Shown here piece after piece: positions 39,257 to 50,861 of a stretch of 64,000 bases of DNA; positions within the stretch are counted from its first letter, which is position 1, and the number at the start of each line of letters is the position of its first letter. The notes beneath the pieces are model-generated. The model did not search any database and was not told the DNA's origin. It was given only the letters and a program-made list of their open reading frames with translations. Source of the stretch: Flammula alnicola (lineage: Eukaryota; Basidiomycota; Agaricomycetes; Agaricales; Strophariaceae); NCBI GenBank assembly GCA_015499995.1, contig JADNRV010000107.1, positions 124,001 to 188,000 of the forward strand, in the 5' to 3' direction. A program made the translations under genes and the position numbers.

Positions 39257-40693
39257 CCTGTGTGGATCTGCCAGCGATCCTGGAGGGCTTCCAGTGACCC
39301 TGGAGATCTGCTAAAGGATTTATTCGAAGAAGTGTATTTTGTAGCTTCTGATTCTCGTGCCACGATTTTTCTAGGTCGAGACTGGACTCCTCTGTACAGT
39401 ACGCTTTGCCCATGTATCATTTATCTGCTGTAGTTAGTACTCTTTCAATGCACGAAGTTTGAACTTGTATCCGGGAACATAATTACCTTCCGAATCTACA
39501 TCACCTCCCTCGCTTCCAATTCATTTGAGTGACTCAAACACTTCAGATCATCTGCTTGATGAGTCGGAAAATTTAGATGCTTGAAGCTTGAAGAGTCACT
39601 GATAGCCTTGGTTTCGGCGATATCTGGAACGCGAAAGTAAGAATAAGCGTGGATGTTGAGTCGCACAACAATCCGAATTCGAGATGTACATGTAGTAGAA
39701 AGTGAAGCTTGAAAGCTTGAAGTTCAGATTCAACTCGCGAGTTCGGACTCCGGAGTTGCCGCATGGCAAGTGGTGACACGAAATTTGATTCGATTTCTTC
39801 ATTGTGGCTTGTTTGGGAGTGTGGATGCAAACCAAGAGGGCGTCAATGGACCCATTAAATTTATCTGCTTCAGATACTTACACTGCCATGATGACTTATA
39901 TTGGAAGGATACACACCTCCACATATCAAATTTTCGGTCAAAATGGCAGTGCGCATCATTCTCGCCTGTTATATTTCAAGTTGGCATTTTCATCGAGTAA
40001 AATTGAGAATACCGTACTGTAATAATACACTGCCCTCTTTTTGAGAAGCGCACATTGATCTTCGAATAGTGCCCATGCTACTACAGGGACGGAGACCGTG
40101 ATACCTCGCGCACAAGACTGCGACGGTATTGGACCAGTGTTCTCATATAGAGCTGGCGAACGGCGGAGTGGGTTCACGGATAGCTGGAAAGGGGCAAGTC
40201 GTCTAATTCATAAGGGTCCACAATTCGCTATTAGAGGGTTCTGTGTTCATCTTAAAGCATCATCGTCTTGTGTATTGTTGAAGGTAGAAAAGATAACCAA
40301 GTATCCATTTCATAACACCGTCCTCAAATAAATTCCGTGCTGAAAATAAAAGGCAAAAGGAAGGGTACGCATCCTTTTTACCCTGAGTGGTCAAACAGGT
40401 CGGATGGTCAGAAAGCGAAAATCAAACAAAAGCATGCATTACGAGCCTATATAAAACAATGAGTGGTGGTGGAGACGTGAGCAACGATATAATTAATCTG
40501 CCGAGAGCAAAGACATTGATAATCATAGATATGTAGTAAAAGTACGGTGCAAGTGATAAGTGTGAAGGGATGCCAGTGGACAGGGCACCGTCGAACGAGG
40601 TGCACCAAAGACGTCAGTCAGGCGCGTTATAAAAGCCCGAGCCTTATTAACGGCTTTTGATACTTTTCTAAAGGAACCCGAAAAGGGAATGAT
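39257..40693. other. Intergenic, no supported gene
   Basis: Short frames only. Around 39.5-39.75 kb short CTTGAAGCTTGAA-like repeats occur on both strands, but no element ends could be defined. Confidence 0.4.
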
Positions 40694-41948
40694 CTAGAGG
40701 TCGATAAAGTTCTTGACCTTGCCCAGCCACTTGACGTATTCCTGCAGAGCAAGAAAAGTTTAAGTTGTTTGAAACCAAAACAGAAAGGGCCAGAAAACGC
40801 ACCTGTTGCTCCTTGTACGCAGCATATTCAGGGACGAAGAAAGCCACGCTATCATTGATTCCTCGCTCGCTGATGAAGGCGTCGAAGGCGTCTTGCACGG
40901 CAACATCAAGAGTGTCGAACTATTCGGACATGACGTCAGTATGTTACCTGTAAGGGAGACAGGGAATAAAGAAAAAGCAACGCACCTGGGGGCCAATGTA
41001 CAATCCCCGTCGGTTCCAGTCAGCCTCGGCGGTGAGCTCGGTGCCTACCTTCGCGTCATCGTAGAACGAGATATTCTCGATTGCGAAGGCGCCGTCCTGG
41101 CAGATCATGTCGATGTTGATAGCACCGGGGCCGTTGTTCTGTGAATGTGCATGTAAAATTAGACGGTGAGACGAAGGCTAGAAACATAGAATAGGTAACG
41201 AACCTTGGTAACGGACAACGAGGCGCGGATGGGCATCGAAGCAGGAGCCTGGGATTCCTCCTCCTCTCCCTCGTTCTCAGTCTCGAATTCGTCCTCGGGT
41301 TGAATGTCTGCAATCGAGAACATGATGCGGATGCTATAGATTAGCAAAGCTCGTCAGCAGTTGGTTCCTCTTCAAGCCCGAGAGACATACTTCTCGTCAC
41401 CGAATTTACGGGACAGAGTAACCTCATCGTTGCCCCTGACGTCGTTGATCTAGCGAGCAGAATGACGCGCCAGGTTAGAATTCATAGACAAGGTAGAACA
41501 GTCGGAGATAGTGTACGTACAGCCCAAATGCCCTGTTCCGTGAAGGTCTTCAAGAACTCGGGGGTAGCACCTCCAGCCTCCTCGGCTTCCTTCTGCTCGT
41601 ACTGAAGTTCCTCTTGGAGTTTCGAGGATAGAGCAATGTCGGCTATTCGGAGGAAAAAGGGAAGTTAGCGACCAAAGCCGGAATACGAGAACCCGAAACA
41701 AATTCAATCAAAAGGTACGCAACAAAGCCAGATACAACAACAAATTTGAAATAAAACTTACTAGTGCCACTTCCGAAACGTCCGGCAGTAACTGAGAAGG
41801 CCCTAACACTTGCTCCTCTAATCATGTTCGATGCGGTCATCCTTGACGCAGGTCGAGCAATAGAAGAAGCGAGCGAAACGCGCATGCCAGCGACGAGGCG
41901 TGCGGGACCAACGCGTGTGGCGTTACGGAGGGCAGCAATGGGAGACAT
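40694..41948 (-). CDS. MAM33: Mitochondrial acidic protein MAM33 / p32 family
   Basis: Several exons encode a p32/gC1qBP-type mitochondrial matrix protein. The first exon is an Arg- and Ser-rich, acid-free presequence (MSPIAALRNATRVGPARL), as expected for mitochondrial import. The mature part starts near ADIALSSKLQEELQYE, followed by FLKTFTEQGIWAI, an acidic loop (PEDEFETENEGEEEE), DMICQDGAFAIENISFY and LYIGPQF. It ends with a helix-rich tail, AFDAFISERGIN ... EYVKWLGKVKNFIDL. Family members form acidic doughnut-shaped trimers linked to mitochondrial translation and respiration. No frame breaks. The gene diverges from the Gbp2-like gene across about 470 bp. Confidence 0.93.
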
Positions 41949-42414
41949 TTTAAGGAAACGTGTAAGGAGAAGAAAGGGTGGAAGTCTGGAAGATGAGAAA
42001 CAGAACGGACGAGGAAACAATTTTTTTGGGAAGGAACGTCACGCGTTGGCGGTGTTTGGCACGAGGTTCAGAAGCAAACCGCTCTTAGCACGTGTGCATC
42101 AATGACCATTGGGCGCTGGGTTGAACGTCTGAGAGCTCAGAGGAAAATACTATAAATTATGTTCAGACCACTGAGATCTTATTTCTTCTCTACTTTTCTA
42201 AAATATTTGGAAGACTGAGTCGAAGAGCATTGCGAACATTAATGTCTTGGATATCGGAATTTGAAAGTTCAATCTCCGATTTTTTCTCTCAGCAGTTTGG
42301 GAGAAAAGTGAGGGTCAGACTCGTCTCACCTCTACCACCACCTGCTCTCTACTCATCTGCTTCATTTTTTTGCTCTGATTCTCTGATATCTCGCATCAAA
42401 CCAAGGGATTTACC
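41949..42414. promoter_or_regulatory. Shared divergent promoter region
   Basis: This 466-bp spacer separates the start codons of the MAM33 gene (minus) and the Gbp2-like gene (plus). It must contain both promoters unless distal elements are used. A pyrimidine-rich tract precedes the plus-strand start. No specific binding site is identified. Confidence 0.45.
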
Positions 42415-44891
42415 ATGGACATCGATATGAAGAATAAGGATGACAGCGACGACAAGGGAATTGTCGCACCGACGAATGGAAATGGTCGAGACAGGGATTA
42501 CGACCGTGACAAGGAGAGAGAACCGAGGGATCGCGACTATGATCGCGATAGGGAGAGGCGCGACCGCGATAAGGATAGGGACAGGGACCGAGACAGGCGC
42601 GATTCTGGTGCGTAGCACTCTCTTTGCGCACTAACATTGATGCCGTAACAATCAAACCCCAAAGGTCGTCCACCTCGTCCCCGGGTTGGGGACCATTGGG
42701 AGCCCGAAAGACGTAGCACTGATGTATGTGTTACATGGACCCCTTCACATTAGTATTCATGTCCAACTATTATGTTTTTCTAGCGTCGAAGACGTTCTAG
42801 GACTCGTTCTCGTTCTCGTTCGAGGAGACGTTCGGCTTCCCCCCGTCGCCGACGCCGTTCTCGTACGCGTTCTCGAACCCGTTCACGTTCAAGGAGCCGC
42901 TCTCGTAGCCGGGACCGCAAGCCAGCGGACACCTTTGCGCGCTCGCTCGGCGGACCCATGAACGCAGACCACGAAGAAGCCATGGAATTCGCCAAGATCA
43001 GCAAGAGAGAAAACCGTGTCTATGTCGGCAACCTCAGTTACGACGTCAAGTATCGTGACCTAATGGAATTCATGAGGGGAGGTGGGTGGGGGAATTTTAG
43101 CCTTTTTGATATTATTTGGGGTGCATGGTCGAGGGGGGTTGCGGTGGCGCCTTTTCAGCGAGTTTTCGATTTCGATCGTGTTGTGGATTTTCAGCAGGCC
43201 TCTCCGATGAACTGGAGCTTTAGCGATTGGGGAGGATGAGTGTTGCTGCGGAAGAGCTTTTTTGACCTTTTTATTTGATGGAACGGCCGAGTTGTCGAGA
43301 GGATATTGATGGGAGTTTTTGGTTGGCAGCTGGTGAGGTCCTCTTCGCCGAAGTTCTTGTTACACCTACTGGTGTCTCCAAGGGATGCGGGTGAGTTATA
43401 TTTTTCTCATACAATTTTTTATACTGAAGATATGTCTTTAGCATCGTTGAATTCGCTTCGTCCGAAGACTCTCAACGAGCTATCCGCGAACTATCTGAAC
43501 AACCCCTGCTTGGCCGACCTGTTTTCATCCGTGAAGTGAGTTGTCTACGTAATGACTCCCCCGATTATATCTGACCATCTGTCAGGATCGCGAAAACGAA
43601 GCACGGTTTGGTGCTACACCTGTGCCAGGCAAAATTGGGATGGCCATGGCAGGGCAAGGCTTGAACGCCGCCCCACCGCCGCGCCCTCCTTCACACAACT
43701 ACTTTGGCACTCAAAACAACCCAGGCAACCAGCTTTACGTCGGAAATGTGAGATCTCATGTCTATTTTGCTTTCTTGATTGCGCGAGTTGACAAATTTAA
43801 ATGTTGTAGCTGCCCTATCAAGCCGGTTGGCAGGACCTCAAGGACCTGTTCCGGACAGCTGGTAACATCATTCGTGCTGACATCAACATTGGCGCAGATG
43901 GGCGACCCAAGGGGTCTGGTACTGTTGTATTTGAGACGCCTAAAGATGCCCAGCAGGCGATCAGTAAGTGACTGAACCTTTCACCCGATTTTCTGCTAAT
44001 GATCCGTTAAGGCATGTATCATGGCTTCGACTGGTACGGGCGAACGCTGGAAGTCCGAGAGGTGCGTGGCTCCGTTTCAATGGAGAAGTAGGCACTCTGA
44101 CGAATGCTCCTCTCGAAGGACCGTTACGCTGGCCTCTCAGGCGGTGGATTCCGAGGCGGGTTACGCGGCGGACCTCGCGGTCTAGGACGCGGCCTGCGTG
44201 GTGGAGGTCTTCGCGGAGGATTCCGTGGTGGATATCAGGCGGGTGGTGGTGGTGGTCGAGACTTCTCTAACCAGGATCTGTACGCCGACTATTCTGGTCC
44301 CGATCAACAGGCTGCCCCAGGCGGTGGACTGAGGATGAACAACTACGGTGGTGGTGCCGACACAGGATATGGAGGTGCTGCCAGCGGCAGCTACGGAGGG
44401 GCAGCATTTGTTGATGGCGAGCCTAGTCAGCAAATCATGGTCCGCAACGTATGTTTTCAGGCATTTTATGTGTGTATTCTGGCGCTTATTTATTTATTTT
44501 AGTTGCCATGGTCGACGGCGAACGAGGATTTGGTCGAGCTGTTCGAGACGACCGGTCAAGTTGAGCTTGCGGAGATTCTGTTTGATGGTACACGCTCCAA
44601 GGGCTGCGGCGTCGTTCAGTTTGCACAAGTTGCCGAAGCTGAAACTGCCATTGGTGCGTATTCTTATCCTCCTATGCCGTCCGTTGTTTATGGTTATTCT
44701 TTCGGTAGCCAAATTCCAGCAATATATGTACGGAGGGAGGCCTTTGGGTACGTCGTCGTGTTCCTTGGCTATCCTTATCCCACAGCTAACGACAATCTAC
44801 AGACGTCCGTTTCAACGACCGCTGGCACACTTTCACGCCTTCGGCTGCGAAAGGCGGCCAGATCGCGCCCATGCAAGCTGATGCTGTCTAA
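42415..44891 (+). CDS. RNA-binding protein with three RRMs, Gbp2/Hrb1-like
   Basis: The N-terminus is a run of RD/RE repeats, then an SR-rich segment (RRRRSRTRSRSRSRRR). RRM1 contains RVYVGNLSYDVKY and KGCGIVEF; RRM2 contains QLYVGNLPYQAGW and KGSGTVVF. An RGG-rich linker follows (GLRGGPRGLGRGL), then RRM3 (IMVRNLPWSTANED, KGCGVVQF). The end is PMQADAV. This order matches yeast Gbp2 and Hrb1, shuttling SR-like proteins that load on mRNA with the TREX complex and act in export and quality control. All exons join in phase. The intron inside RRM1 (about 43.08-43.33 kb) is longer than the others. Confidence 0.9.
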
Positions 44892-45384
44892 TTGTCTAAT
44901 CTTGTCCCAGCCTCTTAGCATTCACCTTGCTGCTTCAGAGTTTATATTTACGTCCTTTTTCTCATATATTCGGTTATGAACATCTCCCTAAAAATTGAGC
45001 AACAGCTTTTGCGAAACCCCCGTCTTCAAATCTCCTTTTTGGCCCAAAATGTTTTATTTAATGGCACTCCGCGTACTGATCCTGTTACATATGTCCACTA
45101 TAGTGCAGACTCCAAAATGAAATATGATTTACTTGTGTGAGCCTTCTGCATCTTGCGCTCACTTTGAGAATTAGATCGTCATAGCATGGTGTGGATGTGG
45201 ATTAGGTGCTGAGATTAATAATAAATACATAAATACAGAAGATCCAGGAGTTCGACTCTAGCTATTCAAATGAGTGTCGGTGTGTGGTATATAGGGTGAC
45301 GTTTCCAGATTCCTGACGATAGAAACGATTAACCCTGCGGTTTGCTTTTTGCGGGTGGGGTCGATATGCATTGGAACGGGAGTT
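44892..45384. other. Convergent intergenic spacer
   Basis: 3' regions of the convergent Gbp2-like and transporter genes; no other feature seen. Confidence 0.5.
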
Positions 45385-47073
45385 TTAATTTGCTTGTGCT
45401 TCTGCATCAATGACGCTCTCCTCCGTTCGCAGTGGGGTAGCAGTTTCTTCTGCACGGTCGACGATGACGACGCCTGTCATCAATGAGGAGAAGGCTAACA
45501 TGAGCGCGCTGGCGGTAAGCACCGCCCTGCGTGCTGAAGAGACGCCTGTTAGGAGGGATACGACGACGAAGATGTTCAGGGGAACACGGAACAGGGATGA
45601 GAGCTAGGTAATGAAAAGGGCGACCGTGATGAGCTATATGGTGTATTGATATAAATAGGAAAAAACTTACTGTAGCCCGATGCTCGTTAGAGATGAGCGT
45701 TCCGCGCAGAGTGCCTTGGACTGGGTAGTACATGCCCACGCACGCCTCGAACAGACAGAATGCCCAGAATCTAATGTGCTCGTCCTGCGACGCGACGCTT
45801 GTGGCTAATGCGAAGGCACTGACGGCACAGACGATGCTGCTGAGCTTGGCGTGCAGGGTCAGGGAGGAGTCGCCCCCGCGGTTGACGTTGCGTTGCGCGT
45901 ACGAGACGATGGCGGTGTAGAGAAGCGAGCCAAGCATCATGGAGATCATGAAGGAGGAGAAGATGTATCCGAGAGGAAGGGGTAAGGGGCTTGCTTTGTG
46001 TTCTTGGAGGGATGGCACCCAAAGGAAGACGAAGAGGTACATGGAGCCTTCGAAGCACGTTTGGGTGAGGCCGAGGACGAGAAGGAGAGGATCTGCAATG
46101 CAAACCGATTAATTGCTGAAGAGACGCGAAGTATTTGGCTATGACGCACCTTTGCGGACGATAGACCATGCCTGGCCGAGACGCTTAACTTGGAAGATGT
46201 CCTGGTCTGCCACTCCACCACCTCCACCGTAGTTCTCCGTCCATGATCCGCGAATGACGACCCACGCAAGCATGAGAAGGGCACCGCTGGCTACGAAGGG
46301 TGACACGAAGTTGTTCGTAAAGCCCACAAGTTGGTTACTGACGACACCAGCACTGGTCGCCACGATGCCGTTGATCAGGGTCGCGCGCCCCATGATATTC
46401 GAGAGGTCTGCTGAAGGCAATGTTGCAGAGTTCGCGGCAGAGATGAGCCAGGACTCGAAGGCCGAAAAGAGGATGGATGTGGACACTCCACCCATAACAC
46501 GTCCGCAGAGGAGGATCGGGATGGACGGAACCATGATAAGCGCGCAGGCGAGCGTATATGTCACGCAGAAGACAAGACATAACTTTCGACGACCACTGTA
46601 GATACAGGTGAGGTTTGGAAATATGAGGTACTGCAAGCTCGCTCACTGTTGGTCTGCCCATACGCCAACCAGAGGCGCCGCTAATCCTGCTGAAACGAAG
46701 CCAGTGACGAACAGAACGGCCACCAGTCTCTCAGGAAACTGGTATTGCTCTCTGTACAGGGAGTATACATATGGTCCCTGTAGCCAGTCCGCTCCTGCCA
46801 AGGAGGACACAGATAATGATTTAATATTGTAATTTAAGGGGACACGTTACAACACTCACCCATCACGATCCCATACACCAATAGATACTTCCGCGTCAAA
46901 GCCGCCAGCGCAGACGCGTTGCCCGACTTTCCGCTCTCCAGACGGTCATCTGCAGACGTCTTGGACTGGTATTTCTTGGCGTTTTGCGTGATGTATCTAT
47001 CGAGAGATAGAGACACGAAACAGAGGACCCCTAGGCCAAGGAGCTGCAATTCGTAGAATCCTAGAGGCGGCAT
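45385..47073 (-). CDS. MFS transporter, MFSD5-like (putative molybdate-anion transporter)
   Basis: A multi-exon gene encodes a hydrophobic major-facilitator protein. It begins MPPLGFYELQLLGLGVLCF and continues KYLLVYGIVMGADWLQGPYVYSLY, the MFS loop HGRRKLCLVF, GRVMGGVSTSILFSAFESW and FLWVPSLQEH. It ends with a hydrophilic tail, DAEAQAN. The GADWLQGPYVYSLY block is characteristic of the MFSD5 family, whose algal member transports molybdate with high affinity. It would act at the plasma membrane or an internal membrane; the substrate here is inferred from family only. Exons join in phase and no frame break was found. Confidence 0.88.
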
Positions 47074-47714
47074 GACTCGTCAGAGCTCTCTCTGGATGGC
47101 TGTTTTAGAGTTCTGGAGGATGTGGTAGCGGTTTGAGAGCCCGTGAGTAGTATTTTTTCTCCTCTAGACAACCGTGGCATGAGCTGGCATTCATGCCATG
47201 CCCTTCTGATCAATAATGATGCAGGGTCCGCGCTTATGGCGTTCCCAATTTGTCGCGGCTCGCGCGGCTCGGGTTTCAAATTTCAGGCCCAGGGACTTTA
47301 AATGCGGGGAAATAAGTATCTTGAGGTGAGCAGGGTGAGTTTGAGCAGAGTGGTAAGGTGTTCTTGAAGTTTTAGTTCAATTTTACCCTCGCTGCTCGCT
47401 GTCATTGATGCTCAGCATCCTACAGTTTGGTTACGAAGGACTCGGACAAGTCGGCGAGAGTTCCCTGTGTAAATCTGAGATGATATCCCGCCGAGTATCT
47501 CCTGTCAATTGTTGGACGCCTCCCAGGATTTATGCATTTATGAGAGGCTTATTTAAATCAAAAGGCATAATACAGTAGATACAATATACATGGACGCAAA
47601 TGGAAGACAGAACATACACAGAGGAGTCCAGTTTCAAATGACGAAAATAATGGCACCAGAATCAAAACTACAATACGCATCCCTTCCAACAAAGCGTCTT
47701 CAGCGGACTCCACG
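47074..47714. other. Intergenic spacer
   Basis: Upstream region of the transporter and 3' region of the second PCMT gene; no feature seen beyond short chance frames. Confidence 0.5.
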
Positions 47715-48694
47715 TCAATTTTGCTCCTGCAGTTGTCGGTCCGTCAAAGGAACATACTAAGGTGAAATTCAGTGTGGATGAGCTTCGAAGATCATAAATA
47801 AACGTACTCTAACACCCATGACCCTCTCTATATTGACGTCACCGTGAGCATCTTTGTCGATCTGCTCAATATACTGCAGAAAAGCTCCGACAGGGATGAA
47901 CATCCGCCCAGGGCTCGCAAGTTGCTCGATGAGGGCCTCTGGCACGGTAGGAGCGGCTGCGCCAACATGGATAGCATCAAAAGGGCCTAACAAAATAGTT
48001 TCGCTGGTGAGGCTTGAAACAACGAGAATGAAAAGAAATATTAACATACCTTCCTCTGGACACCCAAGCCGTCCATCTCCGGCGATCATGACAATTTCCC
48101 CCTTATTAACAGCAGCTCCTAGGCCATCTTTCTTCAGATTCTCCACTGAAAAATCGACGAGTTCCTTGATGTGTTCAACCCCAACCACTTTACCGCCCGG
48201 GCTGACTAGGCGGTGAAGGACAGCTACAAGGTAGCCTGACCCACTACCGACGTCGAGAACTTTCGCGCCGGGGCGAAGGTAAGGAAGGAGGTGTTCGCAT
48301 GCGTATGCATGCTAGTGTGTTCATGTTATTCAGACGGGTAGCGATGGCTCCTTCGCAACAGACTCACCATGTGTGGGGCACTTATCGTCGCGTTGTGTCC
48401 GATAGGCCTACGGAACGGATGGGTAGGTTAAGTACCTCTTTCGCTGAAAATTGATGCATTCGCATGTGTACGCAACTGAGGTGAGTCCTCATATGCTTCC
48501 GCTGGGCTGAGAACGTAGTGCGCTCTGTCAACCGCGTTCATGGCCTATATTGCGACTTGTCACTGAGCACCTGGCGCGTCCGAGACACAAGTGTCGGAAC
48601 TCACCTTCAACACACTCTCTGAGTGGATTATCCCATGACTCTTCATATTCGCGATGAGCTGGGCGTTGGTTACGCCCGTGCAACGCCACGCCAT
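47715..48694 (-). CDS. Protein-L-isoaspartate O-methyltransferase, copy 2
   Basis: Paralogue of the gene at 38.3 kb in opposite orientation. It begins MAWRCTGVTNAQLIANM, then AMNAVDRAHYVLSPAEAY. The AdoMet-binding block LDVGSGSGYLVAVLHRLV is present, then GVEHIKELVDF, GDGRLGCPEE, GPFDAIHVGAAAPTVPEAL, and it ends YVPLTDRQLQEQN. Intron positions equal those of copy 1, and all donors checked are GT. The N-terminus (MAWRCTG) is closer to typical PCMT proteins than that of copy 1 (MAWFSTG). It is therefore the better candidate for the original housekeeping gene, though this is a weak argument. Confidence 0.93.
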
Positions 48695-49615
48695 GGTAAA
48701 AGTAGGGACGATTTGTTACTATGATTCAGGTATCGTTAGCAGCACAGAAGATGGGAGTGTGTCAATTCGAGTTAGGTCAACACAAATGGATTACGATCTT
48801 TGAGGCCGCGAGGTCTTTAACCCTCGAGATCGTGGATGCGATGAACAGCGAATCCGACGAGCTGTGCGTTCAAGACAAGGTGTAGCCGAAGATTTCACGT
48901 GACTGACTATCCCTCACCGACTCCGATTAGCTCGATTGCCTTCTTCTCACCTCCCAATCGTTGGCACAACTGCTCATCGCTTTTAGGACCATTTTTATGG
49001 AACTTTTTATGTTCGAATGGAATCCTCAGTCCTTTTCGCGCAACACTGGACTCTTCCGTATGTCTACATCATCGATGTCGAAACTGCGGTTGACTTTCTT
49101 GAAGACTCGGTCCCGAAAGACTTTCGTCTGATCTCCCAATTTATACGGCCTTGAGCGAGCGCCCGAGATTACGCGAGAGCCGTCGATGTACTGCCCTTTT
49201 CGATTGGATATCTGCAGTTTGGCTTTCAGCTTGTGGGACGGTTTTCTGGGGCATTTTTGCTTCACCGATGCTGTCATTACGCGATGAGGACTGGATTCCT
49301 GAGATTGATACCCTCTGTTCCACACTGATGGCTGAGAATCCTGATCCACTGCTCTGCGCATATCATAATCTACAGAGGCTTGGCGAATTGTCAAGCACCC
49401 CACCACAGACCTTCCATAAACATTCGCGTGGACACCACCGCACTAGGCTGTAGGAGTCCATGAGTTGGACCAAGTCGTTCGATGATGGATGGGTCTTACT
49501 ACATATACAGATGCTGTATGCTGGTCAGAGCCTTTGGAACTACTAGTATTGGAAGCGTACAAGTTTTAATGCACGCTGATAGAGGGTTATTTGATGCGCC
49601 TCGCTGCATCATACC
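48695..49615. other. Intergenic, possible gene fragment
   Basis: A plus-strand frame at 49151-49453 contains a helical-looking stretch (WIPEIDTLCSTLMAENPDP) that reads like protein, but I find no start context, partner exon or family. It may be a remnant of a lost gene. Confidence 0.3.
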
Positions 49616-50861
49616 CTATGCTCGCTTGATAAAGAAGGCCAATAGCAATTGCTGGCTGGCGGCATCCAGCTGGGCTTCTAGTTCTTCCCAAGCCTTGTTG
49701 GCTTCCTTAGGATCTGCACCGGTCGCTACGGCCTCCACAACACGGCCTTTCCATATCGTCCAAACTGGCGTATTGTTTGGAATTAGCTCGTCCAGAATAC
49801 CTTTTGCACTGTGGGGTTTAAAAGAAAAGGCTACGAATGCCGCGACTGCTGTCCATTTCGGAAGATAGATTTTCTCGCTGAACGTGGGTTGATCGAGTAT
49901 TTTGAGTACGATTTTTATATGTAACTGGTCTCGATCCCCAGAGGCCATATAGGAATGGAAACACCAGGAAATACCGAGTGAGGCCAAAAACATGATCTGT
50001 CCGAAGAGCTTTCCCTGCGGAATGAGGAAGAGCTGGGCCAGAAATTGTATCGTCAGAGCTGCTGAGATATATCTGAGCTTGTGAATCTGATGCCGATCTT
50101 GACCCTTATAATAAAGGTTGAACTTCCCCTGACGAGGCAACTGACGACGGATTCACTACCTGCAGGATAATAAGTGGTTGACCGGGAATGCTGGGAATGA
50201 GAAGCCCATCATCGGGGACCAGCGAATGTTTTGATGCTGTTGCGAATTGAACTTGGAGAGAACCGGATCCAAGGACCAGGCAGGATACCCCATTGCAAAC
50301 AATTCCAAGCACAATCATCGCAAAGGAGTACCAATCTCCAGTGAGGCCGCAGAGTACGGCAGTCACAACGTTGACAATAATAAGGAGGACTACGAAGGGA
50401 TCGAATTCGGAGAAATGGTCAGAAGGGAGATCGGAATTGGGCTCGATTGTTGGATGACCTGGAAATTTTACGACCATGACTGGGGACCCGAGTTCGGAAG
50501 AGTTGGAATCCAACTTGTCGCAGTAATCTGTCAACAGATAGGCCATATGCCCTGTCTGCGGGAGACGAGTTCCGGAATACACTCCTAAATAACGGGGCCC
50601 ATATTTTCCATCCAATTCCATTATAGATGAAGGATCGACATTCAATGCCCGGGAATGCCGGTCAAAGGTCCGGGATTGAGCAAGTGTTGCGTATGTCTTG
50701 GCAACGTGGAGGCTGCCTGGCGAATTGTACCACCCGAACCATCGTCTTCGTCTAACGAGATGCACACTAGCCATGGCCGCTAGGGATTCTTCTCCACCAA
50801 AGAAACCGGCTATCCCAGAGACGTCCAACTTGAAGTCCGAATGTCCGAAGGGGATTTTCAT
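49616..50861 (-). CDS. Hypothetical membrane protein
   Basis: About 400 residues. The N-terminal part is soluble (SVHLVRRRRWFGWYNSPGSLH). A pair of hydrophobic segments follows (PFVVLLIIVNVVTAVLCGL, FAMIVLGIVCNGVSC), and after LIILQ a third hydrophobic block (LTIQFLAQLFLIPQGKLFGQIMF). It resembles a membrane-protein family I have seen in mushroom-forming fungi, with no known function. Between LIILQ and GKFNLYYKG the frame changes. Removing bases 50159-50129 as a GT...AG intron restores it, but 31 nt would be very short, so an indel is also possible. Confidence 0.7.
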
